Source of the DNA: Lotus japonicus
Lineage: Eukaryota > Streptophyta > Magnoliopsida > Fabales > Fabaceae
Length of the DNA: 64,000 bases
Assembly: GCF_012489685.1 (NCBI RefSeq)
Contig: NC_080044.1
Coordinates: 77,114,732 to 77,178,731 of the forward strand
Direction: 5' to 3'
Shown in pieces: positions 10,176 through 21,298 of this stretch (positions within the stretch are counted from its first letter, which is position 1; the number at the start of each line of letters is the position of its first letter). The notes beneath the pieces are model-generated. The model saw only the letters and a program-made list of their open reading frames with translations, was not told the DNA's origin and searched no databases. The position numbers and the translations under genes are program-made.

Positions 10176-13100
10176 ATGTCCAAACCGTGGGGTAACATCG
10201 GAGCATGGGCGGCGGATTCCGAACGCGCCGAGGAGGAGGAGCGTGAAGCCACGGCGGCCGCCGAGTCGCAAAGCTTCCCCAGTCTGAAAGAGGCTGTGAC
10301 TGTCAAACCCAAGAAGGGCAAGAAGATGACGCTCTCGGAGTTTAACATGGGCGGTTTCAATTCCTCTGGCGTTGAGAAACTCACGCCGGCTGAGATGCTC
10401 CGTCTTCCTACCGGTCCTAAGGAGCGTTCCGCCGAGGAAATGCAGTCCAGCCGCTACGGCGGCGGTGGATTCTCGTCGTTTGATCGTGGGAGTCGCAGGC
10501 CGGAGCGTGATGGTGATGGTTCTTGGGGTGCTGGGAGGAGATCTTACGGCGGATTCGACGATGAGCGTAGGGGTCCTCCTAGTTCTAGGGTTTCGGAACT
10601 CGATCAGCCGTCGAGGGCTGATGAGGTGGATAATTGGGCGTCGATGAAGAAATCTCTCCCGTCTCTTGATTCCGGCCGGGGGAATCGATATGGTGGCGGG
10701 GGTGGTGGTGGTGGCGGTGGGTTTGGTGCAGGTGGTGGTGGTGGTGGTTTCGGTGCTGGTGGTGGAGGTGGTGGGTTTGGGGGAGGGTCCAGGGCTGATG
10801 GGGTGGATAATTGGATGTCTGGGAAGAAGCCTCTTCCGTCTACTGCTCCTCCTCCTGCCAGATCTTCTGGTTATTCTGGTTTTCGCGATTCTGGTGGCGA
10901 CCCCGATCGGTGGCCGAGGCGTGAAATGGAGCCTGACCGTGAGAGGCCAAGGTTGGTGCTGGATCCGCGGAAGGGTGATGGTTCTGTGAATGAAACTCCT
11001 CCCGCAATGACGAATAAGCCGAGTCCGTTTGGTGCTGCTAGGCCTAGGGAGGAGGTGTTGGCGCAGAAGGGATTGGATTGGAAGAAGCTGGATTCTGAAA
11101 TTGAGGCGAAGAAGGCTACAAGTAGGCCCACGAGTTCTCACTCCACCACCAGCAGGCCTTCCAGTTCTGAGGGTCCAGATGCTGTGCTGAAACCAAGGCC
11201 GAAGGTGAACCCCTTTGGGGAAGCCAAACCAAGGGAGGTTTTGCTCGCCGAGCGAGGTGCTGATTGGCGTAAGATTGATCTTGAATTGGAGCGTCGCGGG
11301 GTTGACAGGTTCCTCCTTCTGCATTTCCACTCTTTACCTGATCTATCATTCTGTCTTATGCTTTTATCGTTTCTTCTTTGGTCTGTTATTTAATTTAGAA
11401 CCATATAAGTTCCTTCAATTGTGAATTTATTGCAGTGTGTGTTGAATTAATTTGATTTATGGCAATATTGATAGAGTAGCATGATCATATTGGGGTAAGA
11501 TCTTGATGGGAAAAGAGATGAGCGTGAATTTCTTTATTGGTGATGGTTTCGTTTGTAGTTTTATGTGAACTGGCTACATTAAGGAGGTTCTCAATGCTCA
11601 GTACTGACTTAGTTAGCATATAGGTTATACATTGAGGTGGAAACATACTAAAAGTAGTTTTTCCATACTACCTCATGCCTTTAGGTGGTTGGATCTGCAG
11701 TCAATAGTATATAATAGTTGATTTTATTAATTCTACATTCAAAGCAGTTTTTTCAATTGGGATTCAAATGCTCATTATGTTGATAAATCACACATCAGTG
11801 ATTATTTAATCAAAATGTTGAATGTTTCATTTGAGCATGAGTGTTTGGAGTATGGAGAGAATACAAGTGGCTTCATTCTGTGAAAATTAATCATAGATCA
11901 AAGGCCAATAGAGGTAGAAAGAGGTAAAACCAAGGAGTAGATGTTGAAGTTAAATTTGAGGTAATAACATGTATAATTAGGGAGGTTGATGCATGTATAT
12001 CGGGCTGGGCTCAAGATGAACGAAATTGGTCAAATTAGGGTTCATTTGGTTGAACATAGGGAGAATTAATCAAACACATATTTCTTTCTGTTGAAAACTG
12101 AAAATGTTTGAGCAAGAGGATTAGAGCTAGGGGTAATGATAAATGACAGAGGGGTGGGTAAATATTTTAATTTCTATTTGGTTACATTTTTCGTTTTTAA
12201 ATGAAGTATTTTAAATAGTATTATTAACTTGTTTTAGGTAACTTTATGCCATTCATGATGGGATTGAAGTCTTGTTTGTGGGTTCATACATTATATGGGT
12301 TTGGGTTGGTGTGAGAGTTTTAAAAGATGACTTGCTTTCTTGTGAATATTTATTTTACAAGCATAAACAACAATTAAATGTTTCATTCATACGATTTGGG
12401 ATTGTTTATATTTTGCTTTTTGAGTATTTTATTTGTTATAATTTAATGGTTGATTTGAGTAGATTATTTTCTTTTTTTCAGTTAAAGTCTTATTAGGATT
12501 GTACATGACTTTTCAATGTCTTAAAAGAATATTGCCTAGTTAATATTCAAGTGTTATTATACTCATAAAAAGGCTTGCTATCTGTAAAAGAATGTTCAGC
12601 TTATATTTTCAATTGTGGAAAATATCTTGTATACATACAGTGCCCATGGTGGATGCACCACAATAATCATGTGTGGAACCCCATTTGAAATTCATTGTGG
12701 GGCCAACACATGCTGTGAGTGTTCCAATCATGGTCATAATGATCTTCATTGCAGGTATAACTCTCACCTTTGATATTATTGAAAGGTTTTCACTTTGCTT
12801 TTGGTTAATTTCAGGGTTTACTCCTAGTGAATCTGTTAGGTAAACTTAATGTGCTGGTTTCGGTTACTTAGGTTAGGTGATTAGTGATTGTTATTCAGAA
12901 TTGTAGCAGTACTTGGCAGAGTCCTTAAGGAGGTTAGGAGAGGAGATTAGAGGGTATTCTGTTTTGTTGGGGATATGTTTTGGTGGGAGGGATCACAAGC
13001 TTACAAAAATACTGAGAGGAACAACTTGTATTCATCTTTCCTCTTCCTCACCTGGCTTCATATTATTGAGGGAGATCTCATCTATAAAATCATATATTTC

Positions 13101-15539
13101 CTTTAATTCTCCCTCTTACGTCTAAATCATTATCTATCAAAATCCTCTGTCATTTGCTAGAATGATTCTTAGTCTTGTCTTATTAGTTTTGCGTTTTTGT
13201 TGTGTCAGGGATTCCCCAATGATGCGTATAGTTGATAAGGAAGATCTGTTGATACTTTTTAGACAGAACTGACATGAAAAACAAATATTTTGTGGTTTTA
13301 AAACCATAACTTTTTAACACGCCATCCATAAGTTTGAGGGTGAAGATTGAAGTATTTTTGCAGAGTACGAAGTAGTGTATGGATAGCAATACAAATGACT
13401 GTTTCTGACAGATATGTCAGTTAGCGTTTGTTATAATTCTGTTAGGTAGTTGTAAGTTGTAACTGACTGTGGGTTCTTTCTGTCAACCCAAGTGTAACTC
13501 TATAGTATATAAATAGCCCTCCAGTTAAATTGTATATCACTGTTTTTAGAGTTTTGTTTCAACCTTGTTTAAGTTTTCAAGTGGCCAGAGGTGCACAATG
13601 TTAGGAGGTGGAGTCTGGCGGGGAGTTTATGATATAGGGCAGCAGTTGGCCAGAGCTGTAGCTAGCGTTCTTGTCATTTTTTAAGATTTTGTTTTATTCA
13701 TATTTTCTGCTTCAGATTCAATTCCATTCATCTTCTCTTTTCTGCATATGGGTGATATGTCTTGGCCTTCTTTCTCGCCGTCTTTTCCTTTATTAGTGGT
13801 GAAGTTTTCCTTGTTTCATCTATCATCATCAAATATGCCTTGATCTGTCATCCTGTTTGGTTGCTTTTAAGTCTGGTTGGCTTGGTTGCAGTTTCAACTT
13901 TCTCCCCTTTTAGTGGTAGTATGCTTTCGTATGACTTATTTAGCTTTGTACAACTATTGAAATGTTATGTGTGACCTTTGGTGTACTTCTATTGACACAA
14001 ACAAACCCAATATATAGGGATCAGCATGGAGGTTGAGAGGACACCAAAGGGTTAAAGTCAAAGTCTTTCAGTAGCTATTTACATAAGACATGTTTATTGA
14101 CTCATTGTATTGGTATTCATGCGAAGTTCTAGTGGCCTAAATTCTTTGATTGAGATTGGCTGGGTTATGCCTCACGTTTGTAGATTTACTATTTGAAACT
14201 AGCTTAAACTCAAGCTTGAGGAGAAGTGTTACTTAGAAAAATATTAGGGTCATTAAGATTTGATGTAGGTTGCTTTGGGCTTTTTTTAATAAACAGTACT
14301 TGACGTAATTTTTAGCATAAGTAGGAGTACTTGATTAAGGTATTGTGTCACAGCTATCAATCAAGTTCAGTATGTCGTGTAACGGTCTTTGTCTTAATTT
14401 TCCCTTACCTAAAGACCTATAGTTCTTACTGGCGGATTGCTAATAGTTTTAGTGAATGTTCCACATCATTTAGTCCCAATATTTTGGCTTTAATCAAGCT
14501 TTGCCGTTAACAATGTAACCTTCTACTTATTTATTTTTTTCACTTTATTTGGTTATGCACAAATTTGCAGCATGATTTGGTATAATAAGGTTGTCACTGC
14601 TATCGATCAAGTTCAGTATCTATCGGTCTTTCTGTTAATTTTTCCTTACCTTAAGACCTATAATTCTGGCTGGTGGATTGCTAATAGTTTTAATGAATGT
14701 TCTATATCATTTACTCCCAATATTTTGGCTTTAATCAATGTTTGCTGTTAACCATGTAACCTTGTACTTGTTTATTTTGTTCACGTTATTTGGTTATGCA
14801 CAAGTTTGCTACATGATTTGGTCTGATTAGGCTATGCTTTATATGTGAGTTGTTGATCTTTCAAATATACACATTACCTCGTTGACTTCTGAACGTACAT
14901 TTCAGGCCTGAGACGGAGGAGGAAAAATTATTAAAAGAAGAAATTGATAATTTGAAGAAGGAACTCGAGAAAGAGCCTAAAATGAATTCAAATCAGGAAT
15001 CTGCTGATGAGGCTGGTGCAAATCAAACTGGTGCGCATGCACTGTTACTACAAAAAGAAAGGGAGCTGGAACTTCTTATCCATGATTTAGATGACAAAGT
15101 TCGTTTTGGGCAGAAAGCTGTTGATAGGCCAGGTTCATCAGCAGGAAGGACTCCTGTTTTATCTGATAGGCCGCCATCTCGCTCTGGCTCATTTGAGGAT
15201 TCCAGAAGTGTGGATTTTTCAGACCGCCCTCGATCCCGCGGCACAGGAGATGCTTGGATGCGTCCTAGTGACGACCGAAGACAGTTTCAAGGTAGCAGGG
15301 AACGAGGGTTTTTTTCAGGCAGCAGAGACATGGATAGGTAAGAATACACAGTTGCATTGTTGTCTCACATTTTCTTCTTGTTTCTAGTTCTGGTCTTGCC
15401 ACTTTCGGTATAAGTTTGCCTTATTGCATATTCTTGCTGTGATGTGTTACTCAAACATTATCTGTTGGGTGTGGTTTGGACACAGAATTGACAGACTTTG
15501 CTGTGTTTCAGCAGGTCAAGGTCAAGAGAAAGATGGTGA
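10176..15539 (+). CDS. EIF4B: Eukaryotic translation initiation factor 4B (3 exons)
   Basis: Plant eIF4B, a cytosolic RNA-binding cofactor of the eIF4A/eIF4F helicase during mRNA scanning. Exons are 10176-11308, 14906-15337 and 15512-15539; the spliced protein is about 530 residues, normal for plants. It starts MSKPWGNIGAWAADSERAE, followed by SFPSLKEAV and KKMTLSEFNMG, all diagnostic. A Gly tract (GFGAGGGGGGFGAGG) at about 170-205 lies between two ADxVDNWxxxKKxLPS motifs. Two PFGxAxPRExxLAxxGxDWxKxD repeats follow, then a charged coiled-coil stretch (RPETEEEKLLKEEI) and an Arg-Ser-rich tail ending RSRSRERW. Intron 1 is unusually long (3,597 bases). The last acceptor is a tandem CAGCAG, so two products differing by one Ser are expected. 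The antisense frames are shadows. Confidence 0.94.
14346..14833. repeat. Tandem duplication in eIF4B intron 1
   Basis: Two copies of a roughly 245-base unit lie head to tail. The first starts near 14350 (GCTATCAATCAAGTTCAGTAT) and the second near 14600 (GCTATCGATCAAGTTCAGTAT). Both share GGATTGCTAATAGTTTTA, CCCAATATTTTGGCTTTAATCAA and TTTGGTTATGCACAA in the same order. By eye they differ at perhaps one base in ten. No coding potential is seen. Confidence 0.8.
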
Positions 15540-16980
15540 CGAGCGGTTTTGTGTGGATTAAGAGTTATCTTCAACTTTTGATGACCAGAACCTGATAGTA
15601 TTTTGTTACTTTGTCTTTTTTAATCGTTTTGTTCATTCTACTCCAGGAATTGGAGCAACAGTCATTGAGTACTGGCATATTACTTTTGCCTTAATCTGTT
15701 ATTGCTTCTCGAAACACTGTAAATTTGTTTTCCCCTTTCGGCTAATTTTTTGGGTGTCTGGATGAAGGCAGTAAAAGCCTGTAACTTTATTAGGACATAA
15801 TTTTTATTGAAGATTATGGAACTTTGCTAGTTAATGTGATTGTTCTAATACGATATTATTTTCCCCTCATTCTGAATCTGCACAATATCGGCCTTAACAT
15901 CAATAGTTTTTTTATCTCCTGTTTTTTAGCATCAAATTACAAATGTTTTTTAAAGTTAACCGCAATCTCCATGATGCTTAAAAACGGCAACACGTCTTGT
16001 GTTGTCTTTACATTTGGGTTAACTGGTTTGGGCACGTTGTTCATTGGTTGGTTGGTTTCTAATATGCACGTTCATACAGGCATGAAAAGATAGGGGAAGT
16101 GGTTGGTACATGTATCTATTTTTCATCATGCTAAAAAGAGGGTGGTCAACAATTGAATATCCATATTGTTTACACCGCAGGATTATCTGTAAAAGATTTT
16201 GTGGTTCGGTTCATCGTGTTTAAGAGCTACATTTTGATTGCTCAATGGTCAATTTTATTTATGAAAATACTTTTTATTTCCCCTTGTATTTGTAAAAACC
16301 ATTACAATTTTGTTCCTATTGTTAGGTAGATATTATGTTGGCAAGTTAGGATAACTAAAAGCTGAATTTGTATTGTTGAATAGTTAACCGAGCGGACTTA
16401 ATGTGACACATTCATGAAACAGTTTCAAAGTAAAGTGTATCTATCATCTCCAAAGTCAAAAAAATTTACTAAGAATCAGGGTTTCGAGTATGACTTTGAT
16501 CATGCTTATAAATACATGTTTAATAATTCGTTTGCATAAACATTACTCGTTTTGTTAACCCATAGTTTTTCTATGACTTTGAACTTCTCTCTCTACTCGC
16601 ATAGTGTTGAAGAGCCTTTGTAAGTACCTCTCGTCGTGTCAATATCACACCATATTGGAAGATACATCCAACAATGTGCACCAGGGATCCCATCCAACAA
16701 TGTGCACCACCACATCAGGTCAAGACTTTTCTACCTCAAATATTTTAGAGGAACGTCTATCCTATTTTCAAGGATTTGCAAGAAACAGAAAAATAAACAA
16801 TACTATTTTAACGACTAGGAAAATTAGTCAACTATTTGCCAACTTGTTTTCAGGAAGAATGTGGATAGTATTGATTGATAAAGAACATAGATTACATAAC
16901 GGTAAACACCGTGACTAGTGCTGCAACGTGTTGTTTAAATTGAATGCAAAGTCTCTTTTTCTACATCAAATGAGATATTT
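15540..16980. other. Intergenic between eIF4B and GDSL gene
   Basis: The first 300 or so bases should be the eIF4B 3' UTR. The rest is AT-rich and no gene is recognised. A short direct repeat containing CCAACAATGTGCACCA occurs twice at about 16667-16708. The last bases before 16981 are the presumed GDSL 5' UTR; a core promoter is not obvious. Confidence 0.5.
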
Positions 16981-19216
16981 ATGGAGGCGTTGACAGAGAA
17001 ACAGAGACAAATGGTGTCGTGGGTTGCAATTTCAACAACACTAGCTCTATTACTAGTGCCTTGTCCTGTCTCCTGTGAAAGGCAGTGCAATTTTCCGGCA
17101 ATATTCAACTTCGGAGACTCCAATTCCGACACTGGTGCTATCTCAGCAGCTTTTGAACAAGCTCCTCCCCCTAATGGAATCACTTTTTTCCACAACCCTG
17201 CTGGGCGCTTCTCCGATGGTCGTCTTGTCATCGATTTCATAGGTAAACCATCACTCTAGTAGCCAATTTTCAGCTTCTGATGCATCAGTGATTGGTAGGC
17301 ATACACTGTTTGATTCCAAGTGATCAAAATTTGATTTCAACAGCTAAAAGCTTTGGATTACCTTATCTGAGCGCTTACTTGGATTCTGTTGGCTCAAACT
17401 TCAGCACTGGAGCTAACTTTGCAACCGCCGGATCCACCGTCAGACCTCAGAACACAACCAGGTCTCAGAGTGGTTATAGTCCCATATCGCTGGATGTTCA
17501 GTTTGAACAGTTCTCTGGTTTCAAATCAAGATCCAAACTCGTTCGCAAACAAGGTGGTACACTCATATCCTATATCCTATATATCATATACATATTCTGA
17601 TATACATCTGCTAATTGCAAAGGGGTTGGCTAGTTTAATGACAATTTGGCTTATTAAAATAGAACTTATTATGGGAGGGGCTAAGTTTAGTGTTATTTCA
17701 GACATAGAACTTCAAAACACCTCTGATCTTTGCACAGTGGTAATGTGGGCTGAACGCTCTAGTGGCGATAGTAATGTCCACAACAGAGTTTAGTTTGGCG
17801 GAATAAGGTGATGATGTACTTGTAAAAGACAAAATGAGTAATGCCTATGTAAGTGAACAATTAAACTTATATTTATAGGCATAGTATGACCTGTAACTTA
17901 ATCATTGAGCTTTAATGAATCTCTTAGATAAGACTTCTGAGTAGTCTTGTAATTGTTTTGTGATTTTGCCGGCTTTATTCCACTCAAGTAACTATTGGAC
18001 GAGATAAATATTCACTTTAGTCGTCTTAGCCGGCCAGCATGATATTCATATGTATAGTTGTGAAACCTTCATGTCATTTCAAGACAATATTGGGCTTTGT
18101 GACCATTTAAGCCGACCAGAACACTAAATAATTTGTAATGTTTATTTGCTATATGTGGGGTGTTCAAGAATTTGTTGCCCAAGGAGGAGTATTTTTCTGA
18201 GGCACTATACACGTTTGATATTGGCCAAAACGATCTCACTGCTGGGTTGAAACTGAACTTAACCACAGAACAAGTCAAGGCATATATACCTGATGTATTA
18301 GGCCAATTCTCCAATGTCATAAAGGTGTGACTAATTGATCATTTTTTTTTGGACAAAACTAATTGATCATCTAAACTTGATTTTTGATTAACTTCTATGG
18401 TGTATAGCATAACCATAGTGTTGTCATGTTGCAGAATGTGTATGGGGAAGGAGGAAGGTCATTTTGGATACACAACACAGGCCCACTGGGTTGCCTGCCA
18501 TACACGCTAGACCGCTATCCCGTGAGTGCGGCCCAAATCGATGAGTTTGGGTGTGCCAAACCCTTCAATGAGATGGCCCAATATTTTAACAGTAAACTGA
18601 AAAAAACTGTTGAGCAACTGAGGATAGAACTTCCAAAGGCTGCAATAGTGTACGTTGATGTGTACACAGCGAAGTACACCCTCATCACCCATGCCCAAAA
18701 ATACGGTAAGCAATAAAATGCACAGAATTTCATTTTATCTCTTTGATTATTGTCTCAAAAATATTCATGAGCATACAAAATACCATCACATTTTTCCAAC
18801 ATAACATTTAACAAGGTAAACTATAATGTCGGTTAAAATCCCCGGTTAAATAGTGTGTTGGAAGGATGTCGCGGTATTTAATATGTTAGTCTATAACATG
18901 AAAATGTGACGAGAAATATAATGTTTTGGATTGGATAGGTTTTGACAAGGGGGTGATAGCATGTTGTGGGCATGGTGGGAAGTACAACTTTAACAATGGA
19001 GCGAGATGTGGAGCGAGCAAAATGGTGAATGGGAAAAAAGTTGTGATAGCCAAATCGTGCAAAGATCCAAGTGTGAGGATTCTTTGGGATGGGATTCATT
19101 ACACTGAAGCTGCTAATAACTGGGTCTTTCAACAAATAGCCAATGGATCCTTTTCAGATCCACCTATGTCTTTAACAAGGGTTTGTCATGGCAACGCATC
19201 TATCCCCTACCATTAA
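16981..19216 (+). CDS. GDSL esterase/lipase, ENOD8-like (5 exons, one acceptor non-canonical)
   Basis: Plant SGNH/GDSL-family esterase, expected to be secreted. Exons are 16981-17242, 17344-17553, about 18155-18324, 18435-18705 and 18939-19216. An N-terminal hydrophobic signal segment (WVAISTTLALLLVPCPVSC) precedes block I FNFGDSNSDTG, which holds the catalytic Ser47. Block II is GANFATAGSTVRPQN, block III TFDIGQNDL (Asn), and block V WDGIHYTEAAN supplies the Asp and His. All four catalytic or oxyanion residues are present. A later in-frame ATG (codon 11) is a possible alternative start. Oddity: the join before GVFKNLLPK has no AG acceptor. The bases preceding the conserved frame are TATATGTGG, and no usable AG gives the right phase. 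This copy may therefore be mis-spliced or decaying. The family call is secure; functionality is uncertain. Confidence 0.85.
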
Positions 19217-20190
19217 TCTCTTTTTCTTGGACATTATGAGATTTTAATTAGCGTTCGTGAATTTTGAATGTGTGCTTGCAACTCGATCATATAGTTTGAT
19301 AAATTTTGTTGTCAAAGTTCATTTGTCATTGACAAAAGCATGAGAGTTTATTCGCTAAACCCCAAATTAGATCTATGCAATGGTGAATTGGTGATGACAG
19401 GACAATCTCCGACCTACAACAAAAGTTTGACTGAAAATGGTTAAGAGACAACTAACTTTAAATGGGTGTTGGAACATTAATAGCCATAGAACTTTAAGTG
19501 CAATAATTTTTTGTTTTTATTAAATATCAAAACTTATAAAAAACACAACAAAACTCTAGATAATTTAATCTAATACACAACGAGCAGACAAGAACCTTCA
19601 TGAATGAATAACTTGAACTCTAAATTGTCATCAAGTCCACAACGATGAATCCAATGAAGGAAGGAAAATAAATAATCAAGTTTTAAAAGTTGAAAAGGCA
19701 TTATTAAAATTTGCCTTAGAAGAAGGAAACGAAACAAGTTAAAATAATAATGTAGGGGTAGTTTGGGGTGCATGCTAAATTTTGGTTTTAAAATGTAGTA
19801 ATTTGTAAAAAAAAGTGTTTGAGAAAAAAAATTGAGTTAAAATAGTTTTTTTTTTACTCAATTTCAAAACAGTTTCACCCTAAATTTTAAAACTATAAAA
19901 AATATGTTTTGTGATTATGATTTTTTGTTTCAAGAACATATAATTTATCGCAACTACCACCACTGCCGTTATAGCCATTGTTGTTGGCACTTCTATCACA
20001 TCCACCATCACCGCCTTCACCCTCCACTTCCACCACCATTGCTGCCACGACCACCACCTCCACCCTCCATAACCGACACCACCCTCCACCCCCCACCGCT
20101 ACCACAAGTAGCATCCATCTCCTCCTCTACAACCACACTAACACTTGGAAACCTCCACCACCACTACCAAGTAAAGTTCATAGAAAATGT
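19217..20190. other. Intergenic; contains CCACCN low-complexity tract
   Basis: AT-rich sequence after the GDSL stop. From about 19945 to 20160 there is a (CCA/CCN)-rich tract that gives proline-rich frames on the plus strand and glycine/valine-rich frames on the minus strand. These are composition artefacts and not genes. Nothing else is recognised. Confidence 0.6.
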
Positions 20191-20197
20191 CTTACAA

Positions 20198-20936
20198 GGG
20201 GTGTACAAGGGACGGGTTGGGACGGGTTTTGGTTAACCCTAACCCGACCCTAAATATTGATCAGGTCAATTCTTAGACCTAACCCGTCCCTAGACCCGAA
20301 GAAACCCGACAATATGCGGGTCCAATTTAGGACGGGTCTATGTAGGACGGACCGGGTTGACCCGAGGGACAATAAATCTAAGACTATTTAATACTAATTA
20401 TAAAATTTAAAGATAATAACATACTAAAAGGGTTACAAGTGAGAACTATTTTTTAGAACAAAGAGCTTGAAATGATCCAATTCTTGCATAATCTATGTCA
20501 TAATCTATTGCACTTGATAGGTTTACATTTTATTTGATCTATATGCACGTGTCACTTATTTTGTTTGATCTCTCTTCACTTGTCTCACATGTGCATTACA
20601 TGATTTTCTCTTGTTAAAGCATGAAAGTGTCCATCTTTTAACCAACGTTTATTTAATTAATAAGATAGATGTTAAACATTTTCATATCATCCACATGATA
20701 AGATAAACTTGAGCACCATCTATCACATTTTGACCATTATAACAAATTAAAATTTGATAAAATATATATGTGGGACGGGTCGGGTGGCCCGAATGTCAAC
20801 CCGACCCGACCCGAAGCAAGATAACTCATTGATCAACCCTAACCCGACATTTTTTAATGATCGGGCCGGGTTCAACCCGGCCCTAAAGGCTTGGGCCGGG
20901 ACGGGTTGGCGGGTAGGACCGGGTCTTGTACACCCC
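20198..20936. mobile_element. Non-autonomous TIR DNA transposon (about 0.74 kb)
   Basis: The ends are inverted: the left end reads GGGGTGTACAAG and the right end CTTGTACACCCC. Both subterminal regions are rich in CCCGACCC/GGGTCGGG-like words and the middle is AT-rich. The element is flanked by the direct repeat CTTACAA at 20191-20197 and 20939-20945, the right copy being offset by two bases. A 7-8 base target duplication would suit the hAT superfamily. There is no transposase frame, so it is non-autonomous. Superfamily assignment is tentative. Confidence 0.7.
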
Positions 20937-20945
20937 TACTTACAA

Positions 20946-21298
20946 CAATGACAATAATTGAGAATTTACGGTGAAAACTTCTTTTTATAATTGTAAATAA
21001 AGAAACTAAGACTAAATTTATAAAATTAAAAAAATCAAAATATAAAAAAAACCACCAATCAACAAGGACTTAACTATCATACTTCATAATTGATGCCTAT
21101 AAATAAACATAAGAAATTGTAGCAAAATTCAAGTGAATAATAATTACATGTAGATAAGCACACTTCCCTCCTCTCACATTGCCTTTTTATCCATATAGCG
21201 ATCACTCTGCTCCAAACTAGCAGTAACGATTAACGAACTCAACTCACTCCTTTTTCCTTTCTTGTATTGTATTGCATGCTGTTACTCAACCCAACCAA
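20946..21298. promoter_or_regulatory. CSK promoter and 5' UTR region
   Basis: AT-rich at first, becoming C/T-rich from about 21160, as expected for a plant promoter and leader. An out-of-frame ATG at 21276 lies 23 bases upstream of the CSK start and opens a frame that runs past the first splice donor. If it lies within the transcript it could reduce translation of CSK. Confidence 0.4.

Noticed and set aside
10122..11330. 402-codon minus-strand ORF opposite eIF4B exon 1
   Set aside because: It lies entirely antisense to a well-supported GC-rich exon, is dominated by Arg/Thr/Pro/His, and has no recognisable domain. It is a composition shadow.
12900..13560. Possible solo LTR or promoter-like block in eIF4B intron 1 (TATAAATAG near 13507)
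   Set aside because: The wording resembles copia LTRs, but no TG...CA borders, target duplication or second copy could be found.
19880..20253. Proline- and glycine-rich ORFs on both strands
   Set aside because: They come from a CCACCN low-complexity tract and lack conserved motifs or introns.
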